Source: Oscillospiraceae bacterium
Lineage (GTDB): Bacteria > Bacillota > Clostridia > Saccharofermentanales > Saccharofermentanaceae
Assembly: GCA_902764825.1 (NCBI GenBank)
Contig: CACWXL010000004.1
Span: forward strand, 1 to 64,000
Length of the DNA: 64,000 nt
Direction of reading: 5' to 3'
A program made the position numbers and the translations under genes. The notes under the pieces are model-generated. The model had not been told where the DNA came from and made no database searches. It worked only from the letters and a program-made list of their open reading frames with translations. Numbering within the stretch: the stretch's first letter is position 1; every line of letters begins with the position of its first letter. This document shows, one piece after another, positions 7,144-17,381 of this stretch.

Positions 7144-9549
7144 TTACGCTCTCTCGCTCAAGACTTTCTGTGCTCTGTCCTGGGCGATCTTCACGACGGA
7201 AGCGAGGTCCTTCTGGCCGAGGAAGTAGGCCGGCATCTCCTCGTAGAGGATGATGCTGATCGCGGCGTCTTCGGAGTCTATTTTCGCAGCGTTCGAAATG
7301 ATCTTCTCCATGTTGTCGATGTTCTTGTCGGAGAAATGCCCGTAAACGGGGCCGCTGATCGGCGTTGACGTGTTCGAGCGATTGTCATCGTTGTAGTAAG
7401 CCACCGTCTCTTCCGCGCTCTTTCGGAATGCGGCGCGGCTTATGACGAAATCATCGCTCAATGAGAGGGAATACATGACTTCGTCGGTCATGAGGAGTTT
7501 AACGAACTCGACGCAGGCTTCAACGTTCGTGGCCTGAGCTGAGACGGCAACGGAATTTTTGACGCTGAACATCGGGCCGCGGCCGTCAGTCGAAGGGATT
7601 CCTAATATCGTTTGGTCACTGTCTGCATCGATCATGTTCATAAGGAAAACTCCGATACCGTTGACCGTTGCGTAGTAACCGGCCGGATATAGAGCCGGCG
7701 AATCACTGAAGAAATCGTCATTATCATTATCGTTATCGGTCTTCGGTTTTTCCATGACGTTATTCTTGACGTAATCTGCAAGCTCAGCGAATTCCTTGCC
7801 TGAGAAATCTGCCTTGCCATCCTTGATGAACTTGTCACTCATGCCGTTAAAGAGTTTGGTGAAGTAAATCGCCTGGCCTGAAGTTATTGCGTCCGTGCCG
7901 TTCAATGGTCCCTTAAGGAAGGCCTCATATTCCTTGGTTGTAAAGCCGACGCCGCTGCTGCCCGCATATTTGGCTTCAGTCACGATGCCTTCGATACCGA
8001 AGCAAAGCGGCATCTGGTAAAGCGCGCCGTCGACCTTCGATCCTTCAATGATGTTAGTGAAATACTTATCCTTATCAAATGTTCCGGTGTACTTGGCAAG
8101 ATCAACGAGATAATTGGAATTATTGAGCTGGGCCAGACCACTTACATTCATAAGGATGTCAGGGCCCTCACCGTTCATGATGTCCATTGCAAGCTTGTTG
8201 CTGAGGTTCGCATTGCCGGAGAGCGCGAGCAAATCGCTTTCGTCCTGGTTGCCGGCATTTCCGTAATTGATCCTCTCATTGCCTGCGTAGCGGCTCGAAA
8301 ACTCGATGAAGTAACTGCCGTTCGTAGTGTTGAACTGATCAATCGCATCAGAGATCTTGTTTTCGACGATACCATAAGGAGCATAGAGTTCCAGGACGGT
8401 CTTTCCTGCATGAGGGTTCTTGTCCGCCTTTGTCAGCTCAACGATCACGAAGGGCGGCTGTGTTATGTTCCTGAACTGGGTCCTCTCATATGTTTCGCCG
8501 CACAGAAGGATCGAATCACCCGAACAGCTTCCGATCCGAAGATCAGAAAGGACAGCCCTGCTCTCGCCGCACCAGCTGTAATTAAACACTTCCTGGGTTG
8601 TCTTATTATTAAAGTCTGCCTTGAAAACTCCTGCGGAAGTGCTGTAATACAGATTCCCGTCGGCACCAGTTCTTGACGATTCCATGTTATCAAGATTCAG
8701 CCATTCGTATTCCTTGGCATCAAGCTCTTTGAACTGTCCTGACGCAAGATCGACTTCCAATATCAATCTGGCATCACCGTCGGTATGAGCCGGAACGATC
8801 ACCTTACCCTCACCGGAAGGGATAATGGTGTTGACATCCCACACGCTCTTGCCTTCGAGCTTAAGATCAACAGTTCTTTCCTGTCCGTCCGGTCCGTCTA
8901 TCTTAAGAACGTAGTGCTGTTCTTCATTACCCGCACTGCCAATGCTGATCCTGTATGGACCGGTATAAAAGGTGTTCTCGATGAACAGATTTTTTGAAGG
9001 CGAAATCTTCCTGCTGTCTACGACCGAACCCGTGGAAGGATCGATAATCTTCTCGATATAGCTTGGATCTCCGGTAAGCTCATCAAACAGGGTATACAGG
9101 ACATTGGCCTTGCCGTCAGAATAAGACACCGACTGAATATAGACCGTATCCTGGAAATCCTTATAAAGGTCTATCGTATTCTTAACCTGCTTGGAAGCTC
9201 TGTCCACGACGGTAAGCGTGGCAACAGAATTATTCATGGCGTCGTAACCCACGTAGATAACACCGGGCGTAGACATGGAATCACCGCGCGTAAAGATGAC
9301 TATATTGTTCTCATCTGCTCCCGCCAGTGAAGAATTTGCGTACTGGATATTCTTGCTCGGATCGATTGCCGGCATGATCTCCGTCTTAACGGAATTGAAC
9401 CATGGCGAATCTTCCGCGATCTTCCTGCCGGGCCTGCCACCGTTAACGGGAGTCGTTCCGCCGCCGTCCTTCTTATCGCACGCTGCAAATGATAACGCCA
9501 TCGCGAAAATCAGCGCAGCCGAAACCAATCTGAGACTTGATCTCTTCAT
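7144..9549 (-). CDS. large extracellular solute-binding lipoprotein
   Basis: This 801-aa protein has a signal peptide and lipobox SFAAC (Cys about residue 24). Residues about 60-390 resemble a beta-propeller-like sensing region. From about 395 (VLELYAPYGIVENKISDAIDQFN) the sequence has the family 1 sugar-binding fold, ending with the usual PAYFLGQKDLASVVKIAQDRAQKVL helix. It is much longer than a normal sugar-binding protein and no ABC permease lies beside it, so it may be an orphan receptor. A terminator follows. Ligand is unknown. Confidence 0.8.
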   Translation of the reverse strand: MKRSSLRLVSAALIFAMALSFAACDKKDGGGTTPVNGGRPGRKIAEDSPWFNSVKTEIMPAIDPSKNIQYANSSLAGADENNIVIFTRGDSMSTPGVIYVGYDAMNNSVATLTVVDRASKQVKNTIDLYKDFQDTVYIQSVSYSDGKANVLYTLFDELTGDPSYIEKIIDPSTGSVVDSRKISPSKNLFIENTFYTGPYRISIGSAGNEEQHYVLKIDGPDGQERTVDLKLEGKSVWDVNTIIPSGEGKVIVPAHTDGDARLILEVDLASGQFKELDAKEYEWLNLDNMESSRTGADGNLYYSTSAGVFKADFNNKTTQEVFNYSWCGESRAVLSDLRIGSCSGDSILLCGETYERTQFRNITQPPFVIVELTKADKNPHAGKTVLELYAPYGIVENKISDAIDQFNTTNGSYFIEFSSRYAGNERINYGNAGNQDESDLLALSGNANLSNKLAMDIMNGEGPDILMNVSGLAQLNNSNYLVDLAKYTGTFDKDKYFTNIIEGSKVDGALYQMPLCFGIEGIVTEAKYAGSSGVGFTTKEYEAFLKGPLNGTDAITSGQAIYFTKLFNGMSDKFIKDGKADFSGKEFAELADYVKNNVMEKPKTDNDNDNDDFFSDSPALYPAGYYATVNGIGVFLMNMIDADSDQTILGIPSTDGRGPMFSVKNSVAVSAQATNVEACVEFVKLLMTDEVMYSLSLSDDFVISRAAFRKSAEETVAYYNDDNRSNTSTPISGPVYGHFSDKNIDNMEKIISNAAKIDSEDAAISIILYEEMPAYFLGQKDLASVVKIAQDRAQKVLSERA

Positions 9550-9599
9550 CTTACTTTCTCCATTTCCCCATTATTTTGTCAAAAAATATTGTAGGGCTT

Positions 9600-10030
9600 C
9601 GGAGAAAATAAAGAGCCTCAACATTTAGGCAATTTTCAGGTATTGTCGGTTGTCCGGGCTGCTCTGCTACGCTCGTTCAGTTAAGGATTTTGTGCGGCAA
9701 GACGGAGGAACGCCCGGTTAAGGATTTGTTGCCTTCCGGGCTATGGCTGCAGCGCCCCAGCTAAGGATTTGTTGCCTTCTAGGCGGACAAAAAGAGCAAC
9801 ATTTAGAGCAACATCGCCAATGTTGCCTTATTTGTTGCCTTCTGGGCGGACAGAGAGAGCAACATTTTCGCGTTTTTCTAATACCGCGAGAAGCAACGTT
9901 CACAAAAACATTTTCGCGCAAATTAGCACGCTCTACAGCACCATGCGGCTGGCGCGAAAATAAAAAAGGCCGCGCCATCATAAGACACGTCCCTCACGCA
10001 GGGCTATTATATCCCGCACGCGAAAAAATT
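9600..10030. repeat. intergenic region with GTTGCC...GAGCAAC hairpin repeats
   Basis: Two near-identical units (9768-9804 and 9831-9867) share TTTGTTGCCTTCT, GGCGGACA and GAGCAACATTT, with a partial unit at 9725-9741 and a shared TAAGGATTTGTTGCC lead-in at 9720 and 9764. Each unit can fold through GTTGC/GCAAC arms. No gene with a ribosome site is apparent here. Comparable GTTGCC/GGCAAC arms occur in the gap at 39532-39577. Confidence 0.5.
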
Positions 10031-10031
10031 C

Positions 10032-10625
10032 TTATCCGGGCAATATCTCCCCTTGTTCCGTAAACTTGAGGGTGGCGTTTTCCGCATGCATCATGACGGG
10101 TCTGAATCTAAATGGCCTGATATCGCCTTGAGGTGTTGATAATACGGTCCCGTATACGGGTTCTATGCTCCTTAATGCACCGCTCTCGTAGAGCTCAAAT
10201 CCGAGCTTTGTGCGGACAGGGCCTGCCGGAGTCATCACGCTTATCTCGTCGCACGGCCAGATCGTAACGGCCCTTATCTTTCCCGAAGGATAGAAGAATA
10301 TGCACTGGGGCCTTACATGAAGCGTTGCTCCTGATATCTCGAAGTCATAGTAAGGAGCTGTCTCAACCTCTTCTTCGATGCTCCAGTATGCGCTTATCTG
10401 GCCATACAAAGGGAATATCCTTTTGGCATTGCCGTCTTCATAGAAAGTGATAAGTTCGGTCTGAAAATCGCCTGCAGGAAAAGACAATACCTGCGGCTCT
10501 TCAAGATAGACGCTCTTTAAGGCGCCGTCATCATAGTGATCGACGGCAAAACGGAACTTTTTCCTGTAATCAGAAGCTCCGCTGTATGGCATAAGGCAGC
10601 CGTATCTTGTCTTCACCTTGTCCAT
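10032..10625 (-). CDS. MORN-like repeat protein at the end of the nitrogenase-like operon
   Basis: This 197-aa soluble protein has about four copies of an aromatic-x-x-(D/S)G-x-(A/I)(K/R)-x-(V/I) repeat (HYDDGALKSVYL, FYEDGNAKRIFP, FYPSGKIRAVTI, LYESGALRSIEP), the style of MORN or YwqK-type beta-hairpins. It starts five bases after the NifB-like gene, so it is very probably cotranscribed with the nitrogenase-like genes. I know of no defined role for such a protein in these systems; a structural or assembly role is only a guess. Confidence 0.65.
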   Translation of the reverse strand: MDKVKTRYGCLMPYSGASDYRKKFRFAVDHYDDGALKSVYLEEPQVLSFPAGDFQTELITFYEDGNAKRIFPLYGQISAYWSIEEEVETAPYYDFEISGATLHVRPQCIFFYPSGKIRAVTIWPCDEISVMTPAGPVRTKLGFELYESGALRSIEPVYGTVLSTPQGDIRPFRFRPVMMHAENATLKFTEQGEILPG

Positions 10626-10630
10626 AAGGA

Positions 10631-11905
10631 TCAGCCGTGACTGAATGTGTCGGCAGTGCGTTCCTTACGGTCTTTATAAAGTTCGCTGTGAAGGTCTTTG
10701 CCCTTGCCCGGAATGCCGAGGCTGTCTGCCCTGCAGTGCTGGCAGTGACGGAATACTTCCAAGTACTTTCCTGCCTCTGTACGGACTTCTTCCAAGTCGG
10801 CACAGGTCGGAGCAGGAATATCCTTCATCTCGTTCTGAGGGATCAGAGGGATGATATTGAGGATCGATGCACCAAGTTCTGAAGTGACCTTCGCTACCTC
10901 GGGAATGTGCTTATCGTTGATGCCTGGTACCAGTACACTGTTGATCTTTACGACGATGCCTTTCTCTGCGGCAAGGCGTATTCCCAAAAGCTGCTTCTCG
11001 ATAAGCATGCGCGCGCCTTCGATGCCTTCGTGCTTTTGACCGTGCTCATCTATTACGAAGTTATTTATCTGCGCTTCGATCTCCGGATCTACTGCATTAA
11101 CGGTAACTGTAAGAGTCTCTATGCCGATCTTCGCGATCTCATCGATCTTATCAGCGAGTCTGAAGCCGTTTGTCGACAGGCAGCAGATAAGATCAGGGAA
11201 CTCTTCCTTGACAAGCTTGAAAGCTTTAAGCGCCTGATCGTTTGCAAGAGTGTCACCGGGGCCTGCTATGCCGACCACGGTAAGTTCCGGACAGAGCTCT
11301 TTAGCTCTCCTTACTGTCTCCACTGCCTCTTCAGGCTTTAAGACAAGAGAGCTTACACCGGGCTTTATCTCGGATTTGTTGAAGGCTCTTGTGCAGAACT
11401 TGCAGCTGATATTGCAGACGGGACTTACCGGAAGATGCACTCTTCCTGCGGTTACATTCGAGTGTCCGCCAAGGCAGGGATGTCTTTTCTGGAGGTTCTC
11501 GAAAGAACCTTTCCTTGCTGATCCACCGTATTTCTTTCGCGGCTTTTCTTCTGCATATTTGGGCGCAAGAATGCTGACACGGGAATTGATCACCCTGTCC
11601 AGAACGAACTCCACCTTGCGCTCCACGTCAACTGCCTGAATAAGCTTGCCGTCCAGAGCCTGCTTTGCATGAAGTCCTGACTTTGCAGAGAAAACGATAT
11701 TGCAGTCGTCGATGGCTTCAGCAAGGCGGTCGATCAGGGAATCGTCATGCTGGAGGCTTACTCCGTAGCTGTCGATCCTTCTCGTATCAACAAGTTCATA
11801 CTTCTTATTCTCGATGTCTATCTCATAAATGTCGAACCTGTCGGCAATACCGAAGTGCCTGTTGATATTTATTCCGTCGCCTGTCGCAAATGCTGCTCTG
11901 ATCAT
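10631..11905 (-). CDS. nifB: NifB-like radical SAM cofactor-core synthase with N-terminal NifX-like domain
   Basis: This 424-aa protein has two domains. Residues about 1-112 resemble the NifX/NafY FeMo-cofactor-binding domain (MIRAAFATGDG, HFGIADRFDIYEID). From about 140 there is the NifB radical SAM domain with HPCLGGHSN and the CX3CX2C cluster ligands C164, C168 and C171. NifB fuses [4Fe-4S] units into the 8Fe NifB-co precursor. NifX-like domains fused to NifB are more often C-terminal, so this order is unusual. It follows nifH by 10 bases. Its presence implies that the D/K-like enzyme carries a NifB-derived cofactor. Confidence 0.85.
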   Translation of the reverse strand: MIRAAFATGDGININRHFGIADRFDIYEIDIENKKYELVDTRRIDSYGVSLQHDDSLIDRLAEAIDDCNIVFSAKSGLHAKQALDGKLIQAVDVERKVEFVLDRVINSRVSILAPKYAEEKPRKKYGGSARKGSFENLQKRHPCLGGHSNVTAGRVHLPVSPVCNISCKFCTRAFNKSEIKPGVSSLVLKPEEAVETVRRAKELCPELTVVGIAGPGDTLANDQALKAFKLVKEEFPDLICCLSTNGFRLADKIDEIAKIGIETLTVTVNAVDPEIEAQINNFVIDEHGQKHEGIEGARMLIEKQLLGIRLAAEKGIVVKINSVLVPGINDKHIPEVAKVTSELGASILNIIPLIPQNEMKDIPAPTCADLEEVRTEAGKYLEVFRHCQHCRADSLGIPGKGKDLHSELYKDRKERTADTFSHG

Positions 11906-11915
11906 TTCTTTTTCC

Positions 11916-14131
<2,216 letters not shown>

Positions 14132-14132
14132 C

Positions 14133-15632
14133 TTAGAATCCTCCTCTTCCCTGAGCACAGCCTTTTCCTGAACCGTCACCCTGGAAATATCCGGGATCCT
14201 GTTCGAACCACCACTTGGTATAAGGATTCGAAGCGTGCTTGGAGTAGTTCTTTATGAACTCGATGGAATCTAATGCATCGTCAATTCTTCTTGCGTAGTT
14301 GAGAGCGCCCTTGTATCCGATACCGAACTGCTCGTCACCGATGAGGAGTGAAGGGATACCGAATTTTGCGCCCCACAGCGTCATGCCGCCGTGTCTTGCA
14401 AGGATAAGGTCAGGCTTGATCCTGTTAAGTGCGTTAACGAGCTCGCAAGCCTGCTTGTTGCATACTCTGTAATCAGGAACGTCACCGTAGTTCTTTACTG
14501 CCTGGTCAAGGATATCGAGCTTGTCATCACCGCTGTCGTAGACAGGATCGTGATGGAATACGGCTGCACCGACAACGTCCATTCCGAGCTCACCGAGCAA
14601 TGTGATAAGTGCCTGTCCGTGAGCTGCGCCTGCAGTTACATAAGCTCTCTTGCCCTTGAATCTTTCCTTGAGCTTCTCGATCTCGGGAACATACTTCTCG
14701 TGGCCTTCCCTGATGATCTCTTCCGCGATCTCTTCCTTGCCTACGAGCTTGCCGAAAGCTCTAAGCCATCTGTCTGTTCCTGCAACACCGTATGCCGGCG
14801 GTACAAGTACTTCAGGCACGCCGTGGAGCTGATCCAGACCTGCGCCCATGTATGTCGAGAGCGAAGGGCAGATGTGGATCGAAGCTGCTGCCTCACTTAC
14901 ATGAGACAATTCCTCGACTGTTGAGAAAGGAATAATATACTGAGGCTCATAGCCGAATCTTCTTACGATGTCGTCGAAAACATGACTGCCCCAGAAGTTA
15001 ATGATGTTTACCTTATTTGTCTTCTTCTCGGCGGGCTTAACGATGCCTCTTAAGACTGTGTGATAAGCCGCGTCAAAGCCTGTTGTCCAGATCTTGGACC
15101 TGAAGCCTTCGCATGTGCATGTGACTACGGGAATTCCGAGTTCCTTTGAAGCTGCATCAACTACTGCTTCGATATCCTCACCGATGATTCCCGATGCGCA
15201 TGAAGTCGTTACGAAGATCGCATTCGGATGAACTCTGTCATATGCGAGTCTTATCGTCTCTTCAAGCTTTTTGGCTGCACCGAATACCGTATCCTTCTCG
15301 AGAATGTTAGTGCAGAAATATCTTCCCAATGCAGGGGGAAGATCTCTTCTTGCCTGCTCTACTCTGTAGGTGAAGTTGAAGTCAGCGAACTCACCTGCAC
15401 AGCCGATCGGTGCGTGGTCGATAACTGCCGCATCCCTGATCATTGCGAGCTGGCAGAAAGCCTGCTGCTGATTGCAGCCTAAGCACTGCGAGAACTTTCT
15501 CTTGCAGTCCTTGAGCTGGCCTTTTGCAGACTGCTCAACGATCTCTGATGCTGCTCCTGTAAATGCGTTAATTGTTCCGAGTCTTTTCTCGCGGATAACA
15601 ACGCTTGGTTCCTTGATGTTGATCTGTGACAT
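14133..15632 (-). CDS. nitrogenase-like reductase alpha subunit (D-like, methylthio-alkane reductase type)
   Basis: This 499-aa component 1 family protein is the first gene of the operon. P-cluster-type cysteines are C53 (CLGC), C78 (PIGCAGEF) and C145 (TTSCASGI). C255 (HICPSLSTYM) aligns by eye with the NifD cofactor ligand Cys275. The segment aligning with NifD His442 (PSLLIGDEQFGIGYKG, about 427-442) has no histidine, so cofactor binding differs from nitrogenase. AAGGAG precedes the ATG. A LysR-type palindrome lies 112-128 bases upstream. A sulfur-compound reductase is the best guess; the substrate is not visible in the sequence. Confidence 0.8.
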   Translation of the reverse strand: MSQINIKEPSVVIREKRLGTINAFTGAASEIVEQSAKGQLKDCKRKFSQCLGCNQQQAFCQLAMIRDAAVIDHAPIGCAGEFADFNFTYRVEQARRDLPPALGRYFCTNILEKDTVFGAAKKLEETIRLAYDRVHPNAIFVTTSCASGIIGEDIEAVVDAASKELGIPVVTCTCEGFRSKIWTTGFDAAYHTVLRGIVKPAEKKTNKVNIINFWGSHVFDDIVRRFGYEPQYIIPFSTVEELSHVSEAAASIHICPSLSTYMGAGLDQLHGVPEVLVPPAYGVAGTDRWLRAFGKLVGKEEIAEEIIREGHEKYVPEIEKLKERFKGKRAYVTAGAAHGQALITLLGELGMDVVGAAVFHHDPVYDSGDDKLDILDQAVKNYGDVPDYRVCNKQACELVNALNRIKPDLILARHGGMTLWGAKFGIPSLLIGDEQFGIGYKGALNYARRIDDALDSIEFIKNYSKHASNPYTKWWFEQDPGYFQGDGSGKGCAQGRGGF

Positions 15633-15687
15633 TCTAAGGTTTCTCCTTTTACAAAACCACTGAAATGGTAGGTTTTGCTTTGTGCTT

Positions 15688-15725
15688 AAGTGATAATACT
15701 CCTACGGTTTTAGAAGTGATAATAC
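15688..15725. repeat. two direct repeats AAGTGATAATAC in the D-like gene promoter
   Basis: The exact 12-mer lies at 15688-15699 and 15714-15725, 26 bases apart. Read on the minus strand each gives TATTATCACTT, so each also supplies a -10-like TATTAT. The left copy extends to TATCACTTAAGCA, which recurs in the HD-gene promoter near 18020-18031. Confidence 0.45.
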
Positions 15726-15743
15726 GTATGATTGATAGTCAGA

Positions 15744-15760
15744 TATAACCTTGGGTTATA
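15744..15760. promoter_or_regulatory. LysR-type binding palindrome TATAACC-TTG-GGTTATA
   Basis: A perfect 17-base dyad lies between the LysR gene (15774-16676) and the D-like gene. It overlaps the place where a -35 element would sit for the TATTAT at about 15719-15724 on the minus strand, as in many LysR-activated promoters. Similar boxes precede the second LysR gene and, in weaker form, the transporter operon and metY. Confidence 0.65.
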
Positions 15761-15773
15761 ACAAAACTTAACG

Positions 15774-16676
15774 TCATGATTTTCCGGCAAATGCTTTGAG
15801 GTTATCTATGTATTCCTGCCCCAATCTGCTTAATGTACTGCCCGCGCGTGTGACGTAGATAACGGAAGTCTTCTCCCTGCTGTCATAGGGAATGGCTTTA
15901 TATCCCGTTCCGTTTAATTCCTCACAGATAATGCCGGAGCAGAGCGTATAACCGTTTAATCCCACCATCATGTTGAGCATGGTTCCGCGGTCATTTACCT
16001 TTATGATCTTCCTTCTTTCAAACATGCTGACAGGCTCTTCGGCCAGATATATAGGGTTCTCTTCGCCCTGGTTGAACGTAAGGCACGGATAGGGCTCCAA
16101 GTCGTGGTTTGTAAGTTTCTTCTTATTCGCCAGAGGGTGTTCTGATGACAGATATACAAATACCTTGCAGTCGAATAATTTCTGATACTCCAGGTTATTT
16201 ACCCTGAGATACTTCAGAAGGAAGTTATGATTATATTCATCGAGATGGATTATGCCTATCTCGGACCTGAAGGTTCTTACATCATTGATTACTTCAGACG
16301 TCTTTCCTTCATAGATCGAGAATTCGTATTTCTCAGGATCGTGGTTTTCGATCAGCTCGATATATGACTTAACTGCAAAAGTATAGTGCTGCGCCGATAC
16401 TCCGAATCTCTTCTTCTGCTCCTTATCAATGTATCTCTCTTTGAGGAGGTCGTACTGCGCTACGACCTGTCTTGCATAGACAATAAAATCCGCGCCCTCC
16501 GTTGTAGTCGTTACGCCTCTGTTCGAGCGCTCGAAAATAGTGATCCCTATCTCATCTTCAAGATCTCTTATCGCATCGGATATCGCAGGCTGCGAGACAA
16601 AGAATCTCTGTGCCGTCTTATTGATCGATTTCTCATCTGCCGTTGTTATCGCATACATCAGCTGCTGCAAAGTCAT
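15774..16676 (-). CDS. LysR-type regulator of the nitrogenase-like operon
   Basis: This 300-aa regulator has an N-terminal winged helix (MTLQQLMYAITTADEKSINK, VSQPAISDAIRDLE) and a LysR substrate-binding domain from about residue 90. It resembles the second LysR at 18048-18962 throughout (the NGYTLCSGIICEELNG and EPYPCLTF segments are nearly shared), so the two are paralogues. It lies directly upstream of the D-like gene on the same strand. Its own expression seems to be controlled by a leader peptide and terminator (16708-16882). A sulfur-status coinducer such as an acetylated homoserine or serine is plausible but not shown. Confidence 0.88.
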   Translation of the reverse strand: MTLQQLMYAITTADEKSINKTAQRFFVSQPAISDAIRDLEDEIGITIFERSNRGVTTTTEGADFIVYARQVVAQYDLLKERYIDKEQKKRFGVSAQHYTFAVKSYIELIENHDPEKYEFSIYEGKTSEVINDVRTFRSEIGIIHLDEYNHNFLLKYLRVNNLEYQKLFDCKVFVYLSSEHPLANKKKLTNHDLEPYPCLTFNQGEENPIYLAEEPVSMFERRKIIKVNDRGTMLNMMVGLNGYTLCSGIICEELNGTGYKAIPYDSREKTSVIYVTRAGSTLSRLGQEYIDNLKAFAGKS

Positions 16677-16707
16677 GTGTATATTCTCCTCTACCGTATC
16701 TCATGTC

Positions 16708-16746
16708 ATAAAAAAGCCCGGGAAAGCTTGCGCTGGCTCCCGGGCT
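16708..16746 (-). terminator. intrinsic terminator / attenuator in the LysR leader
   Basis: Perfect 9-base arms AGCCCGGGA (46-38) and TCCCGGGCT (23-15), read on the minus strand, are followed by TTTTTTAT. It sits between the leader peptide stop and the LysR start. The left arm can also pair with TTCCCGGGC inside the leader peptide frame (16828-16820), forming an alternative antiterminator. Confidence 0.8.
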
Positions 16747-16780
16747 GATATTCCGTATCGTGCATCCTTATGCGAATGTT

Positions 16781-16882
16781 CTATATGCACATCGACATGA
16801 CGCACCCGTCAATATTATTGCCCGGGAACTTCAGCATTCGACAACACATCATGATGTTATTTGTCATGGTAATGCCTGTCAT
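16781..16882 (-). CDS. 33-aa Met/Cys-rich leader peptide
   Basis: This short frame has AAAGGAG seven bases before its ATG and encodes 33 residues, of which seven are Met and four Cys, including the cluster IMMCCRM (residues 10-16) and VMSMC near the end. It lies downstream of a strong promoter and upstream of a terminator in front of LysR. Codons 19-21 (TTC CCG GGC) form the antiterminator arm. A ribosome stalled on the Met/Cys cluster would leave that arm free to pair with the left terminator arm and let LysR be transcribed. This is the classic layout of amino-acid attenuation. A free function for the peptide, for example metal binding, cannot be excluded. Confidence 0.7.
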   Translation of the reverse strand: MTGITMTNNIMMCCRMLKFPGNNIDGCVMSMCI

Positions 16883-16913
16883 GTCGTATCTCCTTTGCTC
16901 AAACTTTGTGGGA

Positions 16914-16942
16914 ATGGTAACGTAATTTGCCTACTATGTCAA
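16914..16942 (-). promoter_or_regulatory. sigma-A-type promoter of the leader-LysR transcript
   Basis: On the minus strand TTGACA (plus 16937-16942), a 17-base spacer and TACCAT (16914-16919) are seen. The expected start near 16907 gives a leader of about 200 bases to the terminator, covering the whole peptide frame. Confidence 0.7.
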
Positions 16943-16947
16943 TAGGT

Positions 16948-17148
16948 TTATCGGTTAAAGTCTTTTGATACTTCGCTGAAGGAACGTATTCCTTTTATGT
17001 AATCGTCATATGCTAATTCGGGATCCTTGCCGTGAAAGACTTTGCAAAGGCCGCACATATCGCAGTCAGCGATGCAGGGAAATCTGTTCTTTATATATTC
17101 CCTTCGATCCGTCTCTGTTGATGCATGGATATCCGGCGCTTCGTTCAT
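16948..17148 (-). CDS. small Cys-rich protein
   Basis: This 66-aa protein has a cysteine cluster CIADCDMCGLC near residues 25-35, suited to binding an iron-sulfur cluster or zinc, followed by a DDYIKGIRSF segment similar to the upstream gene product (QDYIDGEREI). The two small genes overlap by ATGA, so they are translated together and are probably duplicates. No function is known to me. The nearby redox enzyme makes an electron-carrier or metal role possible. Confidence 0.6.
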   Translation of the reverse strand: MNEAPDIHASTETDRREYIKNRFPCIADCDMCGLCKVFHGKDPELAYDDYIKGIRSFSEVSKDFNR

Positions 17149-17366
17149 TGTATCTGCCTGTTCTGGCGGTATTCTTCCATATAACTCATGTTGATATCAC
17201 GGATCTCGCGCTCGCCGTCGATATAATCCTGATAGATATCCCACGGACTGCCGCCTCCGAGCCAGCATGAAGAACAGTTCTCGCATCCGCCGCCGCAGTC
17301 AAGGGAAGCCTTTACGATTGCTTCTCTTTCTTCTCTGGTAGTGTCCTTGATAAGGATAGACTTCAT
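17145..17366 (-). CDS. small Cys-rich protein
   Basis: This 73-aa protein contains CGGGCENCSSC near residues 24-34, then WDIYQDYIDGE. AAGGAGA precedes the ATG. Stop and start overlap with the next gene (ATGA), and the HD-domain gene lies 15 bases upstream, giving a three-gene operon. It is a paralogue by pattern of the 66-aa neighbour. Metal or cluster binding is likely from the cysteines; role unknown. Confidence 0.65.
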   Translation of the reverse strand: MKSILIKDTTREEREAIVKASLDCGGGCENCSSCWLGGGSPWDIYQDYIDGEREIRDINMSYMEEYRQNRQIQ

Positions 17367-17381
17367 AAGATGTCTCCTTTG

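Noticed and set aside
9743..10063. 106-aa plus and 87-aa minus frames in the repeat region
   Set aside because: Composed of the GTTGCC repeat units, with repeated LLPSGRT-like peptides and no ribosome site.
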